The notes under the pieces were generated by a model, which worked only from the letters and a program-made list of their open reading frames with translations, ran no database searches and was not told where the DNA came from. From Agrobacterium cavarae (GTDB lineage: Bacteria; Pseudomonadota; Alphaproteobacteria; Rhizobiales; Rhizobiaceae), in the NCBI RefSeq assembly GCF_004310285.1, contig NZ_SISF01000031.1:514593-558556 (forward strand): a stretch of 43,964 bases of DNA. The letters are read 5' to 3'. Numbering within the stretch: the first letter of the stretch is position 1; each line of letters starts with the position of its first letter. Of the stretch, positions 16,801 to 25,051 are shown piece by piece. A program made the position numbers and the translations under genes.

Positions 16801-18306
16801 ATGACAATAGCAAAGCACACGATTCCACCCCTCGCCTTCATAACGCCAGAGCCCTTTGCGCCACGGACTTTCGATGATCCGAAAGAGGCCGTAGACGCGC
16901 TGACGGCGCTCTATGATCGCAACACCGATTTCCTCATCAAATCTTTTACCGATCTTGCCAAGGGCGCACCCATCGAGGGTCGCTACCGCGCCTGTTATCC
17001 GCAGGTCAGCATGGAGACCTCGACATTCGGACATGTCGATTCCCGCCTCTCCTATGGCCATGTCACCTCGCCCGGCGTGTACACGACCACGATTACCCGG
17101 CCGCAGCTTTTCCGCCATTACCTGAAGGAACAGCTTGGGCTTCTGATCAAGAACCACGGCGTCCACGTCACTGTCTCCGAATCGGCAACGCCCATTCCGC
17201 TGCATTTCGCCTTTGGCGAGGGCGCCTATGTGGAAGCGTCCGCGGCCTCTTCGCTCTCAGACGTGCCGCTGCGCGACCTCTTCGACACGCCGGATCTCAA
17301 CAACACCGACGATCTGATCGCCAATGGCGAATACGATCAGGTGCCGGGAGAGCCCGCACCGCTGGCCCCCTTTACCGCCCAGCGTATCGATTACTCGCTG
17401 GCGCGGCTCAGCCACTATACGGCGACCAGCCCGAACCACTTCCAGAACTTCGTGCTCTTCACCAACTATCAGTTCTACATCGACGAGTTTGCCACATGGG
17501 CACGCAAGCTGATGGCTGATGGTGGCGATGGCTATACCGCCTTCGTGGAGCCCGGCAATATCATCACCCATGCCGGATCGGACCGACCCGAGACGGACAT
17601 GACGCTTGGACGTCTGCCGCAGATGCCTGCCTATCACCTTAAGAAGAAGGGACATGCGGGTATCACCCTCGTCAACATCGGCGTTGGTCCGTCTAACGCC
17701 AAGACGATCACCGACCATATTGCCGTTCTTCGTCCGCATGCGTGGCTGATGGTCGGCCATTGCGCGGGCTTGCGCAACAGCCAGCGTCTGGGCGACTACG
17801 TGCTGGCTCATGCCTATGTGCGCGAAGACCACGTGCTGGACGACGACCTGCCCGTCTGGGTACCGATCCCGGCGCTTGCCGAAGTGCAGCTTGCGCTGGA
17901 AGGCGCGGTGGCGGAAGTCACCGGCTATGAAGGATTTGAGCTGAAGCGCATCATGCGCACCGGCACGGTTGCGACCATCGACAACCGAAACTGGGAGCTA
18001 CGCGACCAGGCGGGCCCGGTGAAGCGTCTGTCGCAATCACGCGCCATTGCCCTCGACATGGAATCGGCCACCATTGCCGCTAACGGTTTCCGCTTCCGCG
18101 TGCCCTATGGCACCCTGCTCTGCGTCTCCGACAAGCCTTTGCATGGTGAGTTGAAGCTTCCTGGCATGGCAACGGAGTTCTACCGCACCCAGGTGGCGCA
18201 GCATCTGCAGATTGGCATTCGCGCCGTCCAGAAACTCGCAGCCATGCCCACGGAAACACTGCATTCGCGCAAGCTCAGAAGCTTCTACGAAACGGCGTTC
18301 CAGTAG
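16801..18306 (+). CDS. amn: AMP nucleosidase
   Basis: This 501-residue enzyme cleaves AMP to adenine and ribose 5-phosphate, controlling the adenylate pool. It has the Amn N-terminal domain (about 1-180, RACYPQVSMETSTFGHVDSR, SRLSYGHVTSPGVYTTTITR) and a C-terminal phosphorylase-like domain (HAWLMVGHCAGLRNSQRLGD, ALDMESATIAANGFRFRVPYG, LLCVSDKPLHGELKLPGMA). The length is normal. It stands alone after a terminator. Confidence 0.95.
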   Translation: MTIAKHTIPPLAFITPEPFAPRTFDDPKEAVDALTALYDRNTDFLIKSFTDLAKGAPIEGRYRACYPQVSMETSTFGHVDSRLSYGHVTSPGVYTTTITRPQLFRHYLKEQLGLLIKNHGVHVTVSESATPIPLHFAFGEGAYVEASAASSLSDVPLRDLFDTPDLNNTDDLIANGEYDQVPGEPAPLAPFTAQRIDYSLARLSHYTATSPNHFQNFVLFTNYQFYIDEFATWARKLMADGGDGYTAFVEPGNIITHAGSDRPETDMTLGRLPQMPAYHLKKKGHAGITLVNIGVGPSNAKTITDHIAVLRPHAWLMVGHCAGLRNSQRLGDYVLAHAYVREDHVLDDDLPVWVPIPALAEVQLALEGAVAEVTGYEGFELKRIMRTGTVATIDNRNWELRDQAGPVKRLSQSRAIALDMESATIAANGFRFRVPYGTLLCVSDKPLHGELKLPGMATEFYRTQVAQHLQIGIRAVQKLAAMPTETLHSRKLRSFYETAFQ

Positions 18307-18321
18307 GTCTCTGCTCTGGCG

Positions 18322-19278
18322 CTATTTTCGTGTCGGCACGAAAAGCGCCAGAGCCGTTCCAATCAGCGACGACAGGATCACCAGCAGGTGGAGGTTGACG
18401 GCCGCCTGGCCGAGTACCGATAGCGCATGCTCTTCCGCCGACGCTCCGAAGCCGATCGCGCCTGCCGTGATGCCTGCCGGGTAGGTGCCGACGCCCCCTG
18501 GCGCATGAACCGGCAGCACGGAAGACAGTTCACCACCGAGGGCCCCACCAAAGCCCGCAGGGAGACTGATCTCCCCCATCAGCATCAGCACCCAAGCCAG
18601 CACGGCGATCTTGACGAACCAGTTGATCAGTGTGGCACCCCACGCTCGAAGAAAGGCGTTGCCGTCCACCGGCAAGCCCGCCCTTAGCTCTGCAATGACC
18701 TTGGCAAGCTTGGTCGACGATCTTCGACCGACGAGACCGAAAGCGAGGTCACGCGCGACAAATCCCAGCGCGGGTAGAAGCAGAAATGCCAGCCAACCGG
18801 TCCATATCCACACGCTTCCTTCTTCCAGCGCCCACCCCATTCCGGCTGCAGCCAGAAGCGCGTGGAGATCAAAGAGCCGCATGACCAGAAGGGCAGAGGT
18901 GCCGCGCAGAAGATTGACGCCGAACTCTCGCCTCATCAGCAACGGAAAACTGGTCTCGCCGCTTCGAAACGGCAGCATGATGTTGAGAATGTTGTGGAGC
19001 TGGACCACACGAAAAAGCGTCGCAAAGCGGCGTTTCGTTTCCTGCGGGAAGTAGTCGTAAATGCGCCAGGTGCGCAGAAGATAGGTGGCGACGAGAAGCA
19101 ACAGTGCCAGGGCAATCGTCCCCCAGCCGGCATGAGACCAGAGGCCCATGATCGTGCCCCAACCCCACACCCATTGAATGAACGCGGCGTAGGCAACGAT
19201 GACGACCACCATGCCGAGCGTCATTGCGTTGCTTGCAAGCAACGCTGCCGGTCTGATCCTGTGTGAATTGTCTTTCAA
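18322..19278 (-). CDS. YbhN/UPF0104-like integral membrane protein (LPG synthase TM-region family)
   Basis: This 318-residue protein has about eight hydrophobic segments. Sequence such as LFRVVQLHNILNIMLPFRSGE, LVMRLFDLHALLA and SVLPVHAPGGVGTYPAGITAG matches the transmembrane half of lysylphosphatidylglycerol synthases, as in YbhN and HpnL-like proteins, without the catalytic domain. Such proteins are thought to move or bind lipids. It is divergent (82 bases) from two glycosyltransferases working on lipid-linked sugars, so a shared envelope-lipid pathway is likely. Substrate unknown. Confidence 0.8.
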   Translation of the reverse strand: MKDNSHRIRPAALLASNAMTLGMVVVIVAYAAFIQWVWGWGTIMGLWSHAGWGTIALALLLLVATYLLRTWRIYDYFPQETKRRFATLFRVVQLHNILNIMLPFRSGETSFPLLMRREFGVNLLRGTSALLVMRLFDLHALLAAAGMGWALEEGSVWIWTGWLAFLLLPALGFVARDLAFGLVGRRSSTKLAKVIAELRAGLPVDGNAFLRAWGATLINWFVKIAVLAWVLMLMGEISLPAGFGGALGGELSSVLPVHAPGGVGTYPAGITAGAIGFGASAEEHALSVLGQAAVNLHLLVILSSLIGTALALFVPTRK

Positions 19279-19360
19279 ATGACGGCCTAACTGGACAACT
19301 GGCGTGGTGACGCATATCCCGCAATTGAGCGTCTTAATAAAGTCTTACCGGGGAAGCCTC

Positions 19361-20371
19361 GTGCCCACACCGACAGCCCTTCGAAGCGAAATCCCGACGA
19401 GCACTGCGCCGGAATTATCGCTTGTCGTGCCAATTTTCAATGAGCAAGAAAGCGTCTGCCCTCTGATAGAGCGCGTTCTGGACGCGATGACAAGCTACCC
19501 TGGCGCTTGGGAACTGATCCTCGTGGATGACGGGAGCACGGATGCGACGATCGTCAATGCCAAATCCTATCTCGGTCGCGATGGGCTCGATCTCAAGATC
19601 GTTGCCCTTCAGCGCAATTTCGGCCAGACGGCAGCGATGCAAGCGGGCATCGACACGGCCAGAGGGCGGCTGATTGCCACCCTTGATGGCGATCTGCAAA
19701 ACGACCCCAAAGACATTCCGATGCTGGTCGCCGAACTCGAACGGCGCGAGCTCGATCTTCTCGTTGGCTGGCGCAAGAACCGCCAGGATGGGCTGGTGCT
19801 GCGCAAGATCCCGTCGTGGATCGCCAACCGGCTTATCGGCCGTATCACCGGCGTGCGTCTGCATGATTATGGCTGCAGCCTGAAGATTTATCGCACCTCG
19901 GTCATCAAGCAGGTCAAGCTGATGGGCGAGATGCATCGCTTCATCCCCGCCTGGGTGGCGGGCGTCGTGCCGAGCAGCCGGATCGGCGAAATGGCGGTCA
20001 CCCACCATGCGCGCCAGTTCGGCACGTCGAAATACGGGATCTCCCGCACTTTTCGCGTCATCCTCGATCTGTTGTCGGTGATGTTCTTCATGCGCTACAG
20101 GGCGCGGCCGGGGCATTTCTTCGGTTCTCTCGGCCTTGGCCTCGGCGCGCTTGCTGTCGTCATCATGGCCTATCTCTTCATCGAAAAGTTCATCCTTGGC
20201 AATGACATCGGCACACGCCCGCTGCTGATGGTGTGCGTGGTTCTGTCGCTCTCGTCCCTGCAATTCATCACCACGGGGATCCTGGCGGAAATGATCGCCC
20301 GCCTCTATTACCGCGACGACCGCACGCCGAACTACATTGTCAGCAAGACCTTCACCTCAGACGAGACCTGA
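19361..20371 (+). CDS. Polyprenyl-phosphate glycosyltransferase, GT2 (ArnC/GtrB/DPM1-like)
   Basis: This 336-residue enzyme would transfer a sugar from a nucleotide donor to undecaprenyl phosphate on the cytoplasmic face. The GT2 domain has LSLVVPIFNEQESVCPLIE, ELILVDDGSTDATIVNA, QRNFGQTAAMQAGIDTARG, and DGDLQNDPKD, with two C-terminal membrane segments (GLGALAVVIMAYLFI, LLMVCVVLSLSSLQFITTGI). This is the ArnC/GtrB topology. I chose GTG 19361 with GGGGAAG upstream; the frame stays open to GTG 19304. The next gene, a GT-C transferase, begins four bases after its stop. Confidence 0.88.
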   Translation: MPTPTALRSEIPTSTAPELSLVVPIFNEQESVCPLIERVLDAMTSYPGAWELILVDDGSTDATIVNAKSYLGRDGLDLKIVALQRNFGQTAAMQAGIDTARGRLIATLDGDLQNDPKDIPMLVAELERRELDLLVGWRKNRQDGLVLRKIPSWIANRLIGRITGVRLHDYGCSLKIYRTSVIKQVKLMGEMHRFIPAWVAGVVPSSRIGEMAVTHHARQFGTSKYGISRTFRVILDLLSVMFFMRYRARPGHFFGSLGLGLGALAVVIMAYLFIEKFILGNDIGTRPLLMVCVVLSLSSLQFITTGILAEMIARLYYRDDRTPNYIVSKTFTSDET

Positions 20372-20375
20372 CACG

Positions 20376-21869
20376 ATGCGCAAGGTTTTCTCCCGCAATC
20401 TCGATTTAACGTTGATCCTGATTGCAGGATATTTCCTCCTTGCATTCGTTGTCCGCATTGTCCGTTCCTCGGCCCTGGAAATTGACGAGACCCAACAGGC
20501 TCTTCTGTCCCAGCATCTGCTGCTCGGATACGGCTCCCAACCCTTCCTCTACACCTGGCTGCAGCATGGCGTAAACGTGCTCGTCGGCCCGTCGATCGCG
20601 TCGCTCAGCCTGTTGAAGAATGGGCTGCTTTTCCTCTGTTGCTTGTTCTTCTGGCTGACAGCGAGACTTTTGCTGCGCGACAGGACACTGGCCAATATAG
20701 CAACGCTCGGCGTGCTGACGATGCCCACCGTTTTCGTCATGGCGCAGAGGGATTTGACCCACACGGTTCTGGCGCTGTCTTCCGTCGCTCTGTTTTCTTA
20801 CGCGCTTTTCATGACGCTGAAGGCTCCGAGTGTTGGCGGGTATCTCCTGACAGGGCTTGCCATCGGCATCGGCGCGATTGCCAAATATAACTTCGTCTTC
20901 GTTCCACTTGCGGCCGTCGTTGCCATCGCAATGGACAAGGAACTGCGTCAGCGGCTCTTTGACTGGCGCATGCTGCTGACGATCGGCGCAGCCGTTGCGC
21001 TTGTGCTACCGCACTGTCTTTGGGTGGTGAATCATTTCGATATCGCCACCACACAGACAACACGCGAAATGCGCGACATCAGCGATAGCACCACGCTTTA
21101 TGCTGTCGATGGATCGCTTGATCTCCTGCTCGCCTTCCTGAAGGGCGTCGCTCTGCCCTCAGCAATCTGTGCCGCTCTCTATTTCGGCGACATCAAAGCA
21201 ATTTTCCGAGCGAGCGATCAGTCCACACGCCTTGTCGGTCGCATCATTCTTTTTTCGATGATCTTTGTGCTGTTGATGGTCCTGGCCATGGGGATCACGC
21301 ATATGCGGCAAAAATGGCTTGCCGTTTATGTGCTGCTGTGGCCGCTATACCTCTGTCTCAAAGTACAGGCCGCGGGTCTGTCCGGTGAGCGGAAGCTCAA
21401 GCCAATGCTGACGTCCACCTTCACGCTGGCCATTGGTTTCCTCGGCGTTCTCCTCGCACGCGGGCTTGTCTCTCCCCATTTCGAGCGATACTCGCTTGTC
21501 CACATTCCCTATGACGGATTTGCCGAAACGCTTCGCCATGAGGGTCCGTTCAAGCCTGACTATGTCATTGCTTTCGGTGGGCTTGCGGGTGGAAACCTGA
21601 AAATCCAATTTCCCGATGCGATGGTTGTAACAACAGATACCGATATCGAGACGATCCCCGCGCTCTGGCCGGCTGGCGCGGTTATCCTATTAGTCGATAC
21701 GAAGGACGACGGGGAGTCGCCTGAGGATTTCAAGGACGCACTCGCTTCGCTTGCTGAGCGCGTTTCACTTCCGGCACCGACAGATATCCGTCATGTCAAC
21801 GTGCCCTATGGCGCCTCTGGCCGTAGTCACACGTTCTACTATTCGCTCGAGACTGCCCAATCCAATTAA
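20376..21869 (+). CDS. GT-C glycosyltransferase, ArnT/PMT-like (GT39/GT83)
   Basis: This 497-residue protein has about ten or more membrane segments and the GT-C signature acidic residues after the first segment (SSALEIDETQQALLSQHLLL), plus QPFLYTWLQHGVNVLVG. GT-C enzymes take sugar from a polyprenyl-phosphate carrier on the periplasmic side, so the preceding GT2 enzyme probably makes its donor. The best analogues are ArnT and the rhizobial Rgt galacturonosyltransferases; the acceptor could be lipid A, core or another lipid. The stop TAA shares TTAA with the convergent osmC-like gene. Confidence 0.85.
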   Translation: MRKVFSRNLDLTLILIAGYFLLAFVVRIVRSSALEIDETQQALLSQHLLLGYGSQPFLYTWLQHGVNVLVGPSIASLSLLKNGLLFLCCLFFWLTARLLLRDRTLANIATLGVLTMPTVFVMAQRDLTHTVLALSSVALFSYALFMTLKAPSVGGYLLTGLAIGIGAIAKYNFVFVPLAAVVAIAMDKELRQRLFDWRMLLTIGAAVALVLPHCLWVVNHFDIATTQTTREMRDISDSTTLYAVDGSLDLLLAFLKGVALPSAICAALYFGDIKAIFRASDQSTRLVGRIILFSMIFVLLMVLAMGITHMRQKWLAVYVLLWPLYLCLKVQAAGLSGERKLKPMLTSTFTLAIGFLGVLLARGLVSPHFERYSLVHIPYDGFAETLRHEGPFKPDYVIAFGGLAGGNLKIQFPDAMVVTTDTDIETIPALWPAGAVILLVDTKDDGESPEDFKDALASLAERVSLPAPTDIRHVNVPYGASGRSHTFYYSLETAQSN

Positions 21870-22336
21870 CGCGATTTGATCGTTGGCTCCACGCGGATGG
21901 GGAAATTGACGGAGTTGGCGATAAAGCATTTTTCATGCGCATCGTGGTGGAGTTCTCGTGCGGTCTGCGGATCTCCCTTGGCGAGGGTGATCACAGGTTT
22001 CAGGACCGCTTCGGTAAAATGACCCGCGCCGTCCCGCTTCAGAACCATGGTGCCCTCGGGCTCATCCACATAGTCGCTGACCACCACGCCTGAGACAGCG
22101 CAGAAATGCAGATACCAGAGCTTGTGACATGCGGAGATGGAGGCAAGCAGCAGTTCCTCCGGATTCCAGCGTGCCGGATCGCCGCGAAAGGCCGGATCGG
22201 AAGAGCCGGCAATATCCGGCTTTCCATCTGCCGAGATGACATGGTCGCGATCATATTCCCGGTAGCCGGATGTACCCGTCCCGCGGTTGCCCGACCATGT
22301 GACCTTGAGGGTATAGCGATGCTCGTGATCGGCCAT
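21866..22336 (-). CDS. OsmC family protein
   Basis: This 156-residue protein fits the OsmC family of thiol peroxidases that reduce organic hydroperoxides. The two expected cysteines are in LLLASISACHKLWYLHFCAV and HEKCFIANSVNFPI. Start ATG 22336 has GGAAG seven bases upstream and lies two bases after the aminotransferase stop, so the genes are probably co-translated. Its own stop overlaps that of the convergent GT-C gene. Confidence 0.9.
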   Translation of the reverse strand: MADHEHRYTLKVTWSGNRGTGTSGYREYDRDHVISADGKPDIAGSSDPAFRGDPARWNPEELLLASISACHKLWYLHFCAVSGVVVSDYVDEPEGTMVLKRDGAGHFTEAVLKPVITLAKGDPQTARELHHDAHEKCFIANSVNFPIRVEPTIKSR

Positions 22337-22338
22337 CG

Positions 22339-23709
22339 TCAAACTTCCGTGTTGTCGCGCAGGTGGTCCAACCCCTTGCGCAGTGTTTCAATAATCTGAT
22401 CGACCTCGCCGCGGCTGATGGTCAAGGCGGGAGACGCCAGCATGCGATCGCCGGTGGCGCGCATCACCAGCCCATTGTCCAGGCAGTGATTGCGGACCAT
22501 GGCACCAATATCTTCCGGCTTGTCGAAACGCCTGCGTGTCGCCTTGTCTGCCGTCAGTTGCAAGCCACCCATCAGGCCGACACTGGCTGCCTCGCCCACG
22601 ACCTCGTGGTCCAGCAGGCTCTGCCAGCCTTGCGTGAAATACGGGCCGATATCATCGCGCACCCGCTCGACCAGTCCTTCCGCCTCGATGATGCGAAGAT
22701 TTTCGAGAGCCGCGGCAGCGCAGACCGGATGGCCTGAATAAGTAAAACCATGGTTGAAATCGCCAGCCTCGGTCAGCATCACCTCGGCCACGCGGTCCGA
22801 TACCAGCACACCGCCAATCGGCAGATAACCGGATGACAGGCCCTTGGCGATCGGTGCCAGATCAGGCTCATAACCGAAATGCTGGTAGCCGAACCAGGAG
22901 CCCAATCGCCCAAAGCCGCAGATCACCTCATCGGAGACCAGTAGAATATTGCGCGCCGTGCAGATGCGGGCAATCTCCGGCCAATAGGTGTCCGGCGGGA
23001 CGATGACGCCACCTGCTCCCTGTATGGGTTCGGCGACGAAGGCAGCGACGTTCTCCTCGCCCAGTTCATCGATCTTGGCGTCCAGCTCACGTGCCACCTT
23101 GAGGCCGAACTCCGCTGGTGAGAGATCGCCGCCTTCCGCATACCAGTAGGGCTGCCCGATATGGCTAACGCCTTCGATCGGCAGATTGCCCTGCTCGTGC
23201 ATCCAGGTCATGCCGCCAAGCGAAGCACCGGCAACCGTAGAGCCGTGATAGCCGTTGCGCCGTGCAATCACCTTCGTCTTCGTCGGATGACCGAGCGCCT
23301 TCCAATAGACCCGCGCCATGCGAAACCACGTGTCTGTGGCCTCGGAACCGGAATTGGTGAAGAACACGTGATTCATCGTCGGCCCGGCATGGGAGGCGAT
23401 CTTCTGTGCCAGGAGAGCCGCGGGCGGTGTGGTGGTACCGAAGAAGGCGTTGTAGTAGGGCAGCTCGTTCATCTGCCGTGCCACGGCATCGGCAATCTCG
23501 CGGCGACCATAGCCGATATTGACGCACCAGAGGCCGGCAAAGGCATCAAGATATTTCTTGCCGGTGCTGTCATAGATGAAGACGCCTTCGGCACGCTCGA
23601 TGATGCGCGTGCCGGTCGCATTCAGCTTCCCCATGTCTGAAAAGGGATGAAGATGATGTGCAGCGTCGATGGCAGCGAGGTTGGAGACTGGTCTCGATAA
23701 ATCGTTCAC
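22339..23709 (-). CDS. Class III PLP-dependent aminotransferase (omega-aminotransferase)
   Basis: This 456-residue enzyme has the class III layout: AAHHLHPFSDMGKLNATGTR near the start, FFTNSGSEATDTWFRMAR (phosphate-binding), ARRNGYHGSTVAGASLGGM, LLVSDEVICGFGRLGSWFGYQ with the PLP-contacting Asp, and the Schiff-base lysine in APIAKGLSSGYLPIGG. Relatives convert putrescine, beta-alanine or other omega-amines with pyruvate. I chose GTG 23709 (MNDLSRPVSNL), with AGGGAG ten bases upstream; TTG 23769 and ATG 23745 are alternatives with poorer sites. osmC follows two bases after the stop. Confidence 0.88.
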   Translation of the reverse strand: MNDLSRPVSNLAAIDAAHHLHPFSDMGKLNATGTRIIERAEGVFIYDSTGKKYLDAFAGLWCVNIGYGRREIADAVARQMNELPYYNAFFGTTTPPAALLAQKIASHAGPTMNHVFFTNSGSEATDTWFRMARVYWKALGHPTKTKVIARRNGYHGSTVAGASLGGMTWMHEQGNLPIEGVSHIGQPYWYAEGGDLSPAEFGLKVARELDAKIDELGEENVAAFVAEPIQGAGGVIVPPDTYWPEIARICTARNILLVSDEVICGFGRLGSWFGYQHFGYEPDLAPIAKGLSSGYLPIGGVLVSDRVAEVMLTEAGDFNHGFTYSGHPVCAAAALENLRIIEAEGLVERVRDDIGPYFTQGWQSLLDHEVVGEAASVGLMGGLQLTADKATRRRFDKPEDIGAMVRNHCLDNGLVMRATGDRMLASPALTISRGEVDQIIETLRKGLDHLRDNTEV

Positions 23710-23787
23710 GCCTTGTGTGCTCCCTGATCTGGTGACAGGAAGCATGGCCGCTGGTTGTTGATTTTGCAAGCGATGGCGATAACACCG

Positions 23788-23878
23788 GGCCGAAAATGGG
23801 TATCCCCTTTTCGGGCAAGCGCGATGCGTATATTCAAAGAGTTATGGCCCGCTTTTGCGTGCTAAAGGACGGTCTAAG
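23788..23878 (+). repeat. Rhizobial intergenic palindromic element, family 2, copy 2 (diverged)
   Basis: The element begins GGCCGAAAATGGGTATCCCC with pairing TTTTCGGG, followed by CGATGCGTATATTCAAAG and a tail ending GGTCTAAG. The layout follows the copies at 15173 and 31899, but the terminal hairpin is eroded. It ends seven bases from the stop of the kinase gene at 23886. Confidence 0.6.
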
Positions 23879-23885
23879 GCCTGGA

Positions 23886-24797
23886 TCAGACGTTGGCGAA
23901 GTCCTTGGCGACGATGACCTTCAGTTCACCGGCGTGAATTTTGAGTTCGACATCGCGCTTCATCGGCAAGAGTTCGCCGTCGATGACGCAACGCACGTCA
24001 TGCCGCCTCTTTGGAAAATGCAGCTCGGCACGTTCGACCGCCATGGCCGTAACCGCCGCGTTTTCCTTCAGCCTGCCGCGCATAATATCGATCGCAAGAC
24101 GCGCGACGCCAGAGGGGCTCAAGGCGTCAGCGACATAGAACCCGAGGCGGCCACGGGTAATGTCATCCGCTACCAGCAGAGGGTTAGGGCCGAATTCATT
24201 GTTGGAGGCCGAGATAGCGCAAACCTTCCGGTGCTGGGTTTCACCAGCAACAGTGAATTCCACGTCGAAGGCCGGCGGATTTAATACGACGCTCACGGCA
24301 GCGCGGATGTTGGCCCGGATTTTCCCAAGCCTTGAGGCATATTGCATGCGGTCGCGGTAGCGCACCATGCGCGCGTGCAGTCCCGCGGAGAACTGATGCA
24401 CGAAGGGATGGCCATTGGCACTGGCGATATCGACGTTCTGCACATGGCCTTGGGCCAGCGTATCCACCGCTTGCCAGATATCGAGCGGAAGTTTCAGCGA
24501 TCGCGCAAAGAGGTTCATGGTTCCAGCTGGTACGACACCGAGGGCAATGCCGTGCTTCCAGGCAATGCCTGCAGCAGCAGAAATCGTGCCATCGCCGCCA
24601 CCGGCAATCAGGCCGTCGAGCCCCGCATCATCGGCAGTCCGCTCCATTTCCTGAACGATGTCCTTGCCGGAAACCAGACGGCATTCGATCTGGTGACCCG
24701 CCTGCGAAAATACCTTCCGCGCATGGTCGCAATAAGCGTCCAGATCGGTGGTCTTGAACGTTCCGCCATCGCGGTTGAAGATCGCAACCAGCCTCAT
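23886..24797 (-). CDS. Diacylglycerol kinase-like lipid kinase (DagK/YegS family)
   Basis: This 303-residue enzyme has the DAGK catalytic domain: LVAIFNRDGGTFKTTDLDAY near the N-terminus, the nucleotide loop LDGLIAGGGDGTISAAAG (GGGDGT), and LGVVPAGTMNLFARSL. The C-terminal half is beta-rich as in YegS and BmrU. It would phosphorylate diacylglycerol or another lipid, or sphingosine-like bases. It is monocistronic in appearance and runs parallel to the aminotransferase. Confidence 0.9.
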   Translation of the reverse strand: MRLVAIFNRDGGTFKTTDLDAYCDHARKVFSQAGHQIECRLVSGKDIVQEMERTADDAGLDGLIAGGGDGTISAAAGIAWKHGIALGVVPAGTMNLFARSLKLPLDIWQAVDTLAQGHVQNVDIASANGHPFVHQFSAGLHARMVRYRDRMQYASRLGKIRANIRAAVSVVLNPPAFDVEFTVAGETQHRKVCAISASNNEFGPNPLLVADDITRGRLGFYVADALSPSGVARLAIDIMRGRLKENAAVTAMAVERAELHFPKRRHDVRCVIDGELLPMKRDVELKIHAGELKVIVAKDFANV

Positions 24798-24965
24798 CTA
24801 TCCATCCAGTTATTGTGCACGAAGCGCGACCTAAATCGCCGAGCGTCAAAAGGGTTCCATCGGCAGTCGGTCAATCCGGAATTCGTAGAATCAAACACTA
24901 CCGCGACGCACAAAAACATGATAGAAGCAACATAAGGTCATTTTGGTGACCAAAATCTCCAGTCA

Positions 24966-24999
24966 GGGCAGATCGGCAATGTCGATCTTGCCCTTTTTT
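24966..24999 (+). terminator. Orphan intrinsic terminator ahead of the MFS gene (possible attenuator)
   Basis: GGGCAGATCG (24966-24975), a 7-base loop, CGATCTTGCCC (24983-24993, one bulged T), then TTTTTT. It reads on the plus strand, where no gene lies upstream, and ends 52 bases before the MFS start. ATTTTGG-TGA-CCAAAAT stands just upstream and can alternatively pair as GGTCA with TGACC. A regulated leader or a small RNA is suggested. Confidence 0.75.
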
Positions 25000-25051
25000 C
25001 TTCGTGAACGTCTCTTTGTATGGGCAGCGTTCCGTCGCAGCCAGGAAACCC

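Noticed and set aside
19415..20263. 282-residue minus-strand frame
   Set aside because: It is antisense to the GT2 gene and is a composition artefact (charged, His/Glu/Arg-rich).
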